Shown here piece by piece: positions 17,361 through 26,210 of a DNA stretch of 35,509 nt. Source of the stretch: a bacterium (GTDB taxonomy: Bacteria > UBP13 > UBA5359). Under the pieces are notes generated by a model. The model made no database searches. It was not told where the DNA came from and worked only from the letters and a program-made list of their open reading frames with translations. The translations under genes were made by a program, and so were the position numbers. How positions within the stretch are numbered: the stretch's first letter is position 1; every line of letters begins with the position of its first letter. Location: NCBI GenBank assembly GCA_028685295.1, contig JAQUEL010000009.1:1-35509 (forward strand), read 5' to 3'.

Positions 17361-17375
17361 TGATTATCATAATCA
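17361..17375. promoter_or_regulatory. 7-1-7 palindrome TGATTAT-C-ATAATCA in a divergent intergenic region
   Basis: Perfect inverted repeat, extended to ATGATTATcATAATCAT (17360-17376), between two divergent genes. Confidence 0.5.
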
Positions 17376-17444
17376 TTTCCAACAATAAATCAATAGTACC
17401 CTTCTCTTGCAGGACAAAAACGCTCGGTCACGAACTTATATACA

Positions 17445-18740
17445 GTGACTATATATTCTGGTGAGATCATGAGCTTTATCAGCAAAAGACACGTTATAAC
17501 TGTTGTAATTGCCGGGTTTTTCCTTGCCGCCTTACCCGCTGAAGCGGGTTACGGACATAAAGATTGGAGCCGCTATGCAGATGTAGCTGCCGGCAATAAG
17601 AATGCCGGCGGCTTTCGGCGCCTGGTCCTGCCGCCTCCAGTTCTCGGCAGATCGGCACCCGATCTAAGTGATCTGCGCCTGGTAACACGCTCTGGACGCG
17701 AAGTCCCTCATCTTTTACTGCCTCCCCGGCCGAATGGGGTGCATCCGACCATTCTGACAGCCAGAGTCACAAGCATCTCGAGCCATCCTGAAAAGGGAAC
17801 CGTCTTCACCGTAGATACCGGCCGAGATAAGCTCTTCCACGGCTCCATTACGCTGGATACAGGTATTACGAACTTCTTCAGGCCGGTGACAGTTGAAGGA
17901 AGTGACGATGCTCTTACCTGGAAGCTTTTGACAAAGAACAGCTTTATCTTTTCCTTGCCGGAAAAGAATGTGCTTGCCTGGAAAACGGTGGAGTACCCTC
18001 CCAGCAATTGCCGTTATTTGAGGATCAGTATAGCGAACGGCCAGGATAAACCACTGGGGATAGATGGTATCACTGTCAATAAAGCTCCCTATGTCAATAC
18101 GCCCCTGTCGGGTATACCCATAAAGCACTTCAAGATAGTCGAAGTGCCGGAGCATCATCTGACCAAGGTAAAGCTGGACCTAGGCTATGCCCATATCCCT
18201 TTAGCCGGATTATCGATGTATATAACCGATCCCTCCTTTATTCGTGAGGTCATGGTACTGGGAAGCCAGGATACCAAACGCTGGCGCCGGTTCTCCGGGG
18301 CTGTGATCTTCAGGAACAGCCTGAGCGGTACAATTCAGCAGAAAACACGGCTGCAATTGCCTGCCGGCACCTCCTACCGCCACCTAATGCTGGTCATACG
18401 CAACGACAAGGAAAAAGCACTGCATATAAAAAGGGTTACGGCTTATGGCCCACAGGTAAGCCTGGTATTCAGAGCGGACATCGGCAGGCAATACAGATTG
18501 TTCTTCGGCAAGCCGAATACAAAAGCGCCCGTCTACGATATCCAGCAATACCGCTCCCGCTTCCTGAATAAAAAACCGGCGACAGCATCCCTGGGTCCGA
18601 TAAAGGCGCGGGCGTCTATAGCCGCTCCGCTACAAAGAAGAAAAATGGATATTCTGCCGGCAGCAGCCGGCATTATCTTGCTGATCATCTTTGCCCTTCT
18701 GCTGCTCCAGTTGCGGCGACCGGTAAAAAGGCAGAATTAA
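17445..18740 (+). CDS. Exported membrane-anchored protein resembling DUF3999 (discoidin-like domains, C-terminal TM)
   Basis: 431 aa; N-terminal signal; 'YPPSNCRYLRISIANGQDKPLGIDGITV' and 'RADIGRQYRLFFGKPNTKAPVYDIQQY', then C-terminal TM 'AAAGIILLIIFALLLLQLRRP'. Confidence 0.55.
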   Translation: MTIYSGEIMSFISKRHVITVVIAGFFLAALPAEAGYGHKDWSRYADVAAGNKNAGGFRRLVLPPPVLGRSAPDLSDLRLVTRSGREVPHLLLPPRPNGVHPTILTARVTSISSHPEKGTVFTVDTGRDKLFHGSITLDTGITNFFRPVTVEGSDDALTWKLLTKNSFIFSLPEKNVLAWKTVEYPPSNCRYLRISIANGQDKPLGIDGITVNKAPYVNTPLSGIPIKHFKIVEVPEHHLTKVKLDLGYAHIPLAGLSMYITDPSFIREVMVLGSQDTKRWRRFSGAVIFRNSLSGTIQQKTRLQLPAGTSYRHLMLVIRNDKEKALHIKRVTAYGPQVSLVFRADIGRQYRLFFGKPNTKAPVYDIQQYRSRFLNKKPATASLGPIKARASIAAPLQRRKMDILPAAAGIILLIIFALLLLQLRRPVKRQN

Positions 18741-18787
18741 GACAGATTTTCACCACCCGGATATGCGCTTTGATTGGCAGTCAAAAT

Positions 18788-18823
18788 AAAACCCGGCGGC
18801 CGTTTTACGGCCTGCCGGGTTTT
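18788..18823. terminator. Bidirectional rho-independent terminator
   Basis: AAAACCCGGC...GCCGGGTTTT with inner ggc/gcc pairing and T/A tails, between convergent genes. Confidence 0.9.
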
Positions 18824-18844
18824 ATTCTACGATTTAAAGCGCGT

Positions 18845-19114
18845 TTACTTTACCGCTTTGCGCAGCTCGGTGCCGGGCTTAAAGAAGGGAACCTTGGAGG
18901 CGGCGATATTTATCTTTTCGCCGGTCTGCGGATTGATACCCGTACGAGCGGCTCTCTCCTTGACGCCAAAGGTACCAAAGCCCACCAGAGTGATCTTCTC
19001 CTCTTTCATTGTATCCTTGATTACATTGATGACGGCATCTACGGCTGCCTCTGCTTCCTTCTTGTTCAACTTGGCTCTCTGAGCCACTGCGGCAACGAGT
19101 TCTCCCTTATTCAT
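18845..19114 (-). CDS. hup: HU family DNA-binding protein
   Basis: 89 aa 'MNKGELVAAVAQRAKLNKKEAEAAVDAVINVIKDTMKEEKITLVGFGTFGVKERAARTGINPQTGEKINIAASKVPFFKPGTELRKAVK'. Confidence 0.98.
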   Translation of the reverse strand: MNKGELVAAVAQRAKLNKKEAEAAVDAVINVIKDTMKEEKITLVGFGTFGVKERAARTGINPQTGEKINIAASKVPFFKPGTELRKAVK

Positions 19115-19136
19115 AACTTTCCTCCTTTTTCTTCTT

Positions 19137-19154
19137 TGCCGATTTAAATCGGCA
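19137..19154. promoter_or_regulatory. Perfect 18-bp palindrome TGCCGATTTAAATCGGCA upstream of hup
   Basis: Self-complementary sequence between the mazG stop and the hup RBS. Confidence 0.6.
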
Positions 19155-19190
19155 GGTTGTTTTTATTTGTTACGCTAAAAAACTATCTTA

Positions 19191-20660
19191 TTACGTGCTT
19201 TCGGCCTTTGCCTCATTCCAAAAGATATCCAGCTCATCCAGAGTAAAGCTCTCCCAGGAACGCCCGGACTCCTTCACCTTTGTCTCTACAAAACTAAACC
19301 GCCTGATGAACTTATCCGCTGATCGGCGTAATGCCTCCTCTGCATCCAGGCCCAACTGTCTGGCTAGATTAACCAGCGCAAAGAAGAGATCTCCCAACTC
19401 GTCCAGAGCTTCCGCACGATGCTCCCGCTGTATCTCCCGGGTTAGCTCCATCACCTCCTCACAAATTTTCTCCAGCACACCTTTGGTATCAGGCCAATCA
19501 AGGCCTACTCTGGCGGCTTTCTCTTGGATTTTCTGTGCTCTGCTCAGAGCCGGCAATGTCCGGGGAATCCCCTGCATTATTTCAGATTCTCCCCCTCGAG
19601 CTTCCTTCTCCTCCAACTTTATGGCTTCCCAGTTACGCAGGACCTCTCCGGCACCACTGACAACCGCTTCTCCAAATACATGAGGATGACGGCGCCGCAA
19701 CTTACGACAAATGCCGGATACCACATCACTGAAATCAAAGGCCCCCTCTTCCGAGGCTACCTGAGCGTGAAAAACCACCTGCAAGAGCAGATCGCCCAGT
19801 TCCTCACAAAAATCTTCGATGTTTTCCCTGTCAAGAGCATCCAGAACCTCATACGCCTCTTCCAGAAGATAAGGACGCAGGCTGACATGATCCTGTTGCG
19901 CATCCCAGGGACAGCCACCGGGACCGCGCAGCTTACGCATGATATTCAAAAGTGTCGCTATCCTGCCATCCGCCTCTGCCGGCAAAGACGGAAGGTAGAG
20001 AATAGTCAAATGATCTGCCCGATGCTCCCTGTCTATCATATAGAGCGGCAGCCTGCTAATGCTCTCCTGCTGCGTTCCGACGGCTTGAAGCAGTATGACG
20101 GTGTAATCATCAGGATAGAACTCCATCAATCTCAACTTAACAGCCGAAGCAACAACAGCATTATATATTTGCAGCACCATTAGCGGCCGGCTGGGATCTA
20201 CATCCAGCGTTTCAATCTCCAAAGCATCTGCCAGAACTAGCCCCTCCAGCGGATCAATGCTCAGAGCGGCATAAGCAGCCTCTACGGAGCTGAGCCCCGG
20301 CAAAACGCGTACTTCCACCGCTTTATCAGGAGCAAGCTCCAGAAGATGATGAACGGAAGCTTCCGCTACCAATGGATGCCCGGGAACTGCATATACCAGT
20401 CTGCATCCCTGCCTGGCCCTGGCCAGCAGGTTAACAGCAATCTCTTCATAAACTCGCTCGAAAGTTTCGGCTGTTTCATAAAGATAATCGAAGCTGGAAA
20501 AATTGATGCCCCTGGCCGCTAATTCAGCAGCTATGGGATGGGAGGAGGTCCGCAAGCAGACCTCCTCCGCCTCCTCCATTGCTCTTAAAGCTCCACAGGT
20601 AAGATTGTCAAAGGACCCCGGCCCTAAGCCGATTACGGTTATGTACGCGGGCGTTGCCAA
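19191..20660 (-). CDS. mazG: Tetrapyrrole methylase / MazG nucleoside triphosphate pyrophosphohydrolase fusion (YabN-type)
   Basis: 489 aa; N-terminal 'ITVIGLGPGSFDNLTCGALRAM' methylase; 'LRGPGGCPWDAQQDHVSLRPYLLEEAYEVLDALD' MazG core. Confidence 0.95.
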   Translation of the reverse strand: MATPAYITVIGLGPGSFDNLTCGALRAMEEAEEVCLRTSSHPIAAELAARGINFSSFDYLYETAETFERVYEEIAVNLLARARQGCRLVYAVPGHPLVAEASVHHLLELAPDKAVEVRVLPGLSSVEAAYAALSIDPLEGLVLADALEIETLDVDPSRPLMVLQIYNAVVASAVKLRLMEFYPDDYTVILLQAVGTQQESISRLPLYMIDREHRADHLTILYLPSLPAEADGRIATLLNIMRKLRGPGGCPWDAQQDHVSLRPYLLEEAYEVLDALDRENIEDFCEELGDLLLQVVFHAQVASEEGAFDFSDVVSGICRKLRRRHPHVFGEAVVSGAGEVLRNWEAIKLEEKEARGGESEIMQGIPRTLPALSRAQKIQEKAARVGLDWPDTKGVLEKICEEVMELTREIQREHRAEALDELGDLFFALVNLARQLGLDAEEALRRSADKFIRRFSFVETKVKESGRSWESFTLDELDIFWNEAKAEST

Positions 20661-21545
20661 CTACTTAGAAGGCGTTGTAGGAGCCGCCGTCTGCTCCTGC
20701 TGCTTATCACCGCTGGCCTTAATGCTGTCAACAAGGTCCTTATACATATCCCGCTTTATATCTATCCTGGCGTTCTGGCGCAACCCGGCTATCCAAGTAT
20801 CCACCGGCTCTGCCTTCTCCTTTTTAATGGCTTCCTCGGCTTCCTTACGATCAGGCTTATCGCATTTGATGATATGGTAGCCATAAGGCGTTTTGACGAT
20901 GGAACTGGTCTCTCCCTCTTTTAAAGCAAAAGCTGCCTTTTCAAATTCCGGCACCATCTCGCCCTTCTTGACAAACCCCAACAACCCGCCACGGGTCTTG
21001 CTGCCCGGATCGGTAGAGCGCTGCTTGGCCAGTTGAGCAAAATCACCGCCGTCTTTCAACAGAGCTTGAAGAGCCGTGGCCTCGCTCTGATCACGCACAA
21101 GAATGTGCCTCAGATAGCGCCGCTCACCTAGGAATTTATTCAGATCGGCATCACTGACCTTAACACCCGATGTGCGTACTTTATTAGCCAGCTTATCGAG
21201 TTTGATCCGCTGCTTAAGCATATCTACCGACATGCCGTAATACTGTTTTACAGCATTAACAAACTCCTGCTCGGTGGGAAACATGCCCTTGATACGAGCC
21301 AGTTCTTCATCAACCTCTTTATCGGTTACCGTAATCTTCTTCTCGGCAGCTTCCTGCAGAACAATCTTTTCGGTAATCATTCTCTCCAGCACTTCACGCC
21401 CATGCTGCTTCTCCAGTTCTGCATAGAACTCCTTCTCCGTAACTTTGGCACCGTTCACGGTAGCCACTGTGCTCCAGCTGCACCCCGCCGCTACAGCCAG
21501 CAAAACTATTACAGCCAGAACCGGTATCCATTTTACATTCCTCAT
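20661..21545 (-). CDS. PpiC-type peptidylprolyl isomerase lipoprotein (PrsA/SurA-like foldase)
   Basis: Lipobox 'LLAVAAGCSWS'; 'RHILVRDQSEATALQALLKDGGDFAQLAKQRSTDPGSKTRGGLLGFVKKGEMVPEFEKAAFALKEGETSSIVKTPYGYHIIK' rotamase domain. Start set at MRNVKW (21543-21545). Confidence 0.92.
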   Translation of the reverse strand: MRNVKWIPVLAVIVLLAVAAGCSWSTVATVNGAKVTEKEFYAELEKQHGREVLERMITEKIVLQEAAEKKITVTDKEVDEELARIKGMFPTEQEFVNAVKQYYGMSVDMLKQRIKLDKLANKVRTSGVKVSDADLNKFLGERRYLRHILVRDQSEATALQALLKDGGDFAQLAKQRSTDPGSKTRGGLLGFVKKGEMVPEFEKAAFALKEGETSSIVKTPYGYHIIKCDKPDRKEAEEAIKKEKAEPVDTWIAGLRQNARIDIKRDMYKDLVDSIKASGDKQQEQTAAPTTPSK

Positions 21546-21573
21546 AATCTGTCTCCCTTCGATATTTAGGGTT

Positions 21574-21596
21574 ATTCTACGAAAAAGCCGTAGAAT
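21574..21596. repeat. Hairpin ATTCTACG-7nt-CGTAGAAT between mfd and prsA-like gene
   Basis: Perfect 8-bp arms 21574-21581 / 21589-21596. Confidence 0.55.
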
Positions 21597-21613
21597 CCTT
21601 CTTCTGCTGCCTT

Positions 21614-24600
21614 TTAAGCGCAAAGTTCCTTCCTGGCAAAGGTGTCCAGAGCCGCTTCAAGCAGCGTAGTCCACTCTCTCTGAGTCAAACCATCGGTGTT
21701 TATCACCAACCGGTCCGGCATCAACATCAAGTGCTTTCTATATCGGGCTATGACGCCGCCTCTCCCTCTCAGCATGTTTCTAGACGGCAGGCTGCCATTG
21801 ATCGTTATCTGCCCGCTCTCGGTGTAAATATTACGAATATCGCGCTGTGCTGCCAGAAGCCTGATCCTGACGACGAAGATAAGATTGTTGGCTTCCCTGG
21901 GACGCCGTCCAAACCGATCGGCCAGCTCTGCAGCAATGCGCTCCACGGCCATCTCATCTTCGGCACCGGCCAGCCGGCGGTAGAACTCCATGCGCAACCG
22001 CTCATCGTTGATATAGCTTCTGGGAATGAAAGCATCCAGCGGAATATCAATAGTAGCCTGCGGCTTATCTTCCTGTACCTGCCCTTTCAGCTCCTCCACA
22101 GATTCCGCCAGCAGCTGGCAATAAAGCTCTAATCCTACCGCCTGAATAAAGCCGTGCTGCTCTGCTCCCAGAATATTGCCGGCGCCTCTTATCTGGAGAT
22201 CCCGCATAGCCACCTTGAGCCCCGACCCCAATTCAGAAAAATCGCGTATGGCAGATAGCCGTTTCTCCGCCAGCTGCGAGACTGTATGCTCGTTTCTATA
22301 AAGAAGATAAGCATACGCCTGATGCTGTCCTCTGCCTACCCGCCCTCTCAATTGATACATCTGCGCCAATCCCAGATGATCGGCATCATTCATGATTATG
22401 GTATTGACATTAGGAATATCAACCCCATTCTCTATAATCGTCGTACAAACCAGAATATCATACTCTCCCCGGTAGAATTCCAGCATGATCTTTTCCAGCC
22501 TGGCCTCAGACATCTGGCCGTGAGCAATCGCTATTCTAGCATAGGGTATTAACTGCTGCAAGCGTAAAGCGTAGGACTCTATTCCTTCTATACGGTTGCT
22601 GACAAAGTAAATCTGCCCGCCTCTGTCGAGCTCACGCTCGACAGCCTGACGAATAAGGTTATCATCATATTGCGTCACCAGAGTTTTAACCGGCATCTTG
22701 CCCTCAGGCGGAGTGTCTATAACGCTCATATACCTTAGCCCGGACAGAGCCATATGCAGCGTTCGGGGTATGGGCGTTGCCGTCAAAGTCAGAACATCCA
22801 CTGCCAGGCGCATCTCCTTAAGCCGCTCTTTGTGCGTTACCCCAAAACGCTGCTCCTCATCGATTATCAGCAACCCGAGATTCTTAAAAGCAACATCCTT
22901 CTGAACCAGACGATGTGTGCCTATAACAATATCAAGTTCTCCAAGCGCCAAACATTCCAGAGTATCGCGCTGCTCTTTAGCGGAACGAAAACGGCTCAAC
23001 ATCTCTATCTTTACCGGATAAGCCCCCAGACGCTGACAAAAGGTGTTATAATGCTGCAAAGCCAAAACGGTAGTGGGAACTAATACCGCCACCTGCTTGC
23101 CATCCTGAACAGCCTTGAAGGCAGCCCTCACCGCCACTTCGGTCTTGCCGTAACCAACATCCCCGCAAATCAGCCGATCCATGGGTAATTCAGATTCCAT
23201 ATCACGCTTGGTTTCCTGTATAGCCCGAAGCTGATCCGGGGTTTCCGTATACGGAAAAGAACTCTCCAGCTCTCTTTGCCAGGGAGTATCGGCACTGAAG
23301 GCGAAACCTCTGCTTTGCTCTCTGCGGGCATAAAGATTAAGAAGTTCATGGGCCATATCCCTGGCGGCTTCCTTGACTCTACGCTTGATCCGATTCCATT
23401 CGTTGCTATCAAGACGATGCAACTTGGGCTCTTCATCACCGGCCGCTACGAACTTTTGCAATCTGTCGATCTGATCTGAGGGAACATAGAGCTTATCGTT
23501 TCCAGCGTATTGTATATGCAGATATTCCCTGGATATGCCATCACTCTCCAGCTTAACCAAACCTTTATAAAGGCCTATGCCGTGTTGAACATGGACGACA
23601 TAATCTCCTGCTTGCGCTTCCAGCAGCGATAATCTCTCACCATCACTGAAATAGAAGGAACTTTTGCGTGTCCGGCTCTTACGCCAGCCGAAAATTTCCT
23701 TATCGGTAAGAACTGCCAACCCTATCTCCGGCAGACGAAAACCGTGATAGATATTCTCTCTTAAAGCAATAACAGCTCCGCTGAGGGACTGTACCCTACC
23801 ACCGACAACAAGATCGTATTCCGCCAGAAGTTCCGCCAGCCGGGAAGCTTGATCGCTCACCAGTAATACCAGATAATCATCAGCTCGCCATGATTTAACA
23901 GCCTCCACAGCGTCAGATAATCGGCCTCCGAAGCTCTCCTGGCCAGCCGTTTCAAAATGCAGGGGCTCTCCGTAATCCTCCATTGCCAGTAGCGATAGGC
24001 TCAGCACTTGTTGTGCCTTCCAGCGGTATTGTGCCTCCTCCAGCGGCAGGATATGCTGATGGTTCTGTTTTATCCTCCTATAATGCGCTTCAAGGCGATG
24101 CGGCTCTTCCAGAACGACTATAGTATCGGACGGAAGATACTCTATCAATGTTGATATTTCCGTCTTAGCAGGCGAGGCCGTTTCTGCAGCAGGAGAAACG
24201 ATTACCTGCTCTACGATAGCTCGTGAAAGTTGACTGCGAGGATCAAAAAGACGAATGGAATCCACCGCCTCCCCCCAAAGCTCAAGACGAAAAGGCAAAT
24301 CGGATGCCGGGGGAAAAATATCCAGCACCCCGCCGCGCAGGCTGAATTGTCCGGGTTGACTGGTAAGCGTTTCGCGCTCATATCCCATTTCCAGTAAACG
24401 AGAAGAGACCGTTTCCGTTGAAATATTCTGACCGGAACATATTTCGAAACAGGCATCTTTCCAATCAGAAGGTAGACGCAATGGTTCAAGGGCGCTTCTC
24501 AACCCACTAACCACCACAGCTGCCTGCCCAGCCTCCATCCGCTGCAACAACGACAAGCGCAGCCGGGTTACCTCCGGTGCATCTCCGGCCGAAGCAGGGA

Positions 24601-24862
24601 AGAAGGAGACCTCTCGACTCACACCATTATCATCAAGAAAAGCGTGCAGTTCTTCCGAGATACGCTCTGCATTGCGATCATCAACAGTAATCAACAGCAA
24701 CGGCCTGCCGGAATATCGGCGCACCGCTGCCATCAGATAGGATATCTCTGAACCGGATAAACCCTCTATGTTCAGGTTGTTATTGCCGGCCGAGAGTTTT
24801 TCCATCAGCAGATTAAAAGATGCAGATCGCTTCCATAGCTGTACTAGCGGCCCGAGCGACAC
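21614..24862 (-). CDS. mfd: Transcription-repair coupling factor
   Basis: 1082 aa; 'DRLICGDVGYGKTEVAVRAAFKAV', 'LLIIDEEQRFGV', 'LTLTATPIPRTLHMALSG', 'QLRGRVGRG', RNAP-interacting domain 'GDYVVHVQHGIGLYKGL'. Confidence 0.98.
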   Translation of the reverse strand: MSLGPLVQLWKRSASFNLLMEKLSAGNNNLNIEGLSGSEISYLMAAVRRYSGRPLLLITVDDRNAERISEELHAFLDDNGVSREVSFFPASAGDAPEVTRLRLSLLQRMEAGQAAVVVSGLRSALEPLRLPSDWKDACFEICSGQNISTETVSSRLLEMGYERETLTSQPGQFSLRGGVLDIFPPASDLPFRLELWGEAVDSIRLFDPRSQLSRAIVEQVIVSPAAETASPAKTEISTLIEYLPSDTIVVLEEPHRLEAHYRRIKQNHQHILPLEEAQYRWKAQQVLSLSLLAMEDYGEPLHFETAGQESFGGRLSDAVEAVKSWRADDYLVLLVSDQASRLAELLAEYDLVVGGRVQSLSGAVIALRENIYHGFRLPEIGLAVLTDKEIFGWRKSRTRKSSFYFSDGERLSLLEAQAGDYVVHVQHGIGLYKGLVKLESDGISREYLHIQYAGNDKLYVPSDQIDRLQKFVAAGDEEPKLHRLDSNEWNRIKRRVKEAARDMAHELLNLYARREQSRGFAFSADTPWQRELESSFPYTETPDQLRAIQETKRDMESELPMDRLICGDVGYGKTEVAVRAAFKAVQDGKQVAVLVPTTVLALQHYNTFCQRLGAYPVKIEMLSRFRSAKEQRDTLECLALGELDIVIGTHRLVQKDVAFKNLGLLIIDEEQRFGVTHKERLKEMRLAVDVLTLTATPIPRTLHMALSGLRYMSVIDTPPEGKMPVKTLVTQYDDNLIRQAVERELDRGGQIYFVSNRIEGIESYALRLQQLIPYARIAIAHGQMSEARLEKIMLEFYRGEYDILVCTTIIENGVDIPNVNTIIMNDADHLGLAQMYQLRGRVGRGQHQAYAYLLYRNEHTVSQLAEKRLSAIRDFSELGSGLKVAMRDLQIRGAGNILGAEQHGFIQAVGLELYCQLLAESVEELKGQVQEDKPQATIDIPLDAFIPRSYINDERLRMEFYRRLAGAEDEMAVERIAAELADRFGRRPREANNLIFVVRIRLLAAQRDIRNIYTESGQITINGSLPSRNMLRGRGGVIARYRKHLMLMPDRLVINTDGLTQREWTTLLEAALDTFARKELCA

Positions 24863-24889
24863 AGAGCCTTCCTCCTTCTGGACTTCTTG

Positions 24890-25453
24890 TTATTTATCCC
24901 TATTATACTTATTCATCGCCGCTTCGAAGCTTTGCTCCAGAATTAATTCTACAGCATCAGCGGCCTGAGCTATCATCAGTTCCACTGCAGAGCGCTCTCC
25001 AGATGAAAACCGCCCCAAAACGTATTCCACCGCAATACCTGCTGCCGGCGCACCTATACCTATGCGTAAACGTCGTATATCCTGCCTGCCGAGACAGGAG
25101 ATGATAGACCGCATGCCATTATGCCCACCAGCTGATCCGGTTGTGCGCAACCGCAGCTGTCCCAGCGGCAGGTCCAAGTCATCATATATTATGAGCAGCC
25201 GATCAATGGAAACTTTATACCAGCCAAGCAGGGCAGCCACCGCTTCTCCACTCTTGTTCATAAAGGTTTGCGGCTTGGCCAGAACCACTCGCTCTTCGCA
25301 TAGACGTTCCTCAGCCACCAGGGATCGGCAATGACGACGATAATTGCTCCCTCCCCATCGACCAAGCAAAGCATCTATAACCATAAAACCGACATTATGC
25401 CGGGTATCGGCATACTTGGTGCCTGGATTGCCCAGCCCCACCAGCAGATACAT
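24890..25453 (-). CDS. pth: Peptidyl-tRNA hydrolase
   Basis: 187 aa; 'MYLLVGLGNPGTKYADTRHNVGFMVID', 'LAKPQTFMNKSGEAV', 'IYDDLDLPLGQLRLRTTGSAGGHNGMRSI'. Confidence 0.98.
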   Translation of the reverse strand: MYLLVGLGNPGTKYADTRHNVGFMVIDALLGRWGGSNYRRHCRSLVAEERLCEERVVLAKPQTFMNKSGEAVAALLGWYKVSIDRLLIIYDDLDLPLGQLRLRTTGSAGGHNGMRSIISCLGRQDIRRLRIGIGAPAAGIAVEYVLGRFSSGERSAVELMIAQAADAVELILEQSFEAAMNKYNRDK

Positions 25454-25456
25454 CCG

Positions 25457-26101
25457 TTAGGCCTCCGGTGCTGCAGCTTCCTCTCCAGGAACAGCTTCTC
25501 CGCTGGGAGCAGCTTCCTCCAGTGCCGCGGTTACCTCCGGCTCTATATGTGGCGCCACTACCGAGATGACCACTGTTTCCGGATCGGTCAAAATTGTTAC
25601 TCTCTCCGGCAACGCTAGATCGTTTACCAGCAGCACGCCGCCCATATCTAAGCCGGAAACATCTGCTTCAATTACCTCCGGTAGCTCCTGAGGCAATGCC
25701 TCGACTTCCATCTCCCAAAGAGACTGTTGTATAATACCGCCCTCTTTAGTGCCTGGAGCCTCTCCAATCATGCGAACAGGCACCATAGCCTTGATCGGCT
25801 CATCCATGTATACTCGCTGAAAATCTATATGCAATAGATTTCTTTTAACTCTATCGGTGTCCACAAATTTGACGATAGTATTGTAAATCTCCTTATCCCC
25901 GGAAATTTGCAAGCTGATAATGGCATTGTTTCCACCTTTGGAACGAGCTTCCTGAAAAGCCCGGCCATTGACGGAGAGCAGCTTGGACGTCTCTCCTCGC
26001 CCATAAAGGACCGCCGGCAACTGCCCGGCTGCTCTTAACTTTCTGGCTTCGCCCTTACCGGCTTTGCTGCGACTTTCCGCTTCGAGAATGATCTTTTCCA
26101 T
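25457..26101 (-). CDS. rplY: 50S ribosomal protein L25 / general stress protein Ctc
   Basis: 214 aa; 'GKGEARKLRAAGQLPAVLYG', 'LLHIDFQRVYMDEPIKAMVPV', 'VDVSGLDMG'-like C-terminal TL5 region. Confidence 0.95.
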   Translation of the reverse strand: MEKIILEAESRSKAGKGEARKLRAAGQLPAVLYGRGETSKLLSVNGRAFQEARSKGGNNAIISLQISGDKEIYNTIVKFVDTDRVKRNLLHIDFQRVYMDEPIKAMVPVRMIGEAPGTKEGGIIQQSLWEMEVEALPQELPEVIEADVSGLDMGGVLLVNDLALPERVTILTDPETVVISVVAPHIEPEVTAALEEAAPSGEAVPGEEAAAPEA

Positions 26102-26122
26102 GTTTTCTCCCTCTTTTTCCGA

Positions 26123-26171
26123 CGTTCGGCTTTGCCTTTAGTAATTTAAGACAAAGGCAACGTTTCGAACG
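26123..26171. repeat. Extended stem-loop between prs and rplY/ctc
   Basis: Nested arms CGTTCG/CGAACG (26123-26128 / 26166-26171) and TTGCCTTT/AAAGGCAA (26132-26139 / 26153-26160). Confidence 0.6.
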
Positions 26172-26210
26172 CCTATTCTATGCTTATATATCTTTGACTT
26201 ATCCCTGCCT

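Noticed and set aside
17528-17550. Hairpin acccgctgaagcgggt
   Set aside because: Falls inside the signal-peptide region of the DUF3999-like CDS; the short stem is likely incidental.
19195-20183. + strand ORFs of 162 and 219 aa
   Set aside because: Antisense to mazG, which has clear domain motifs.
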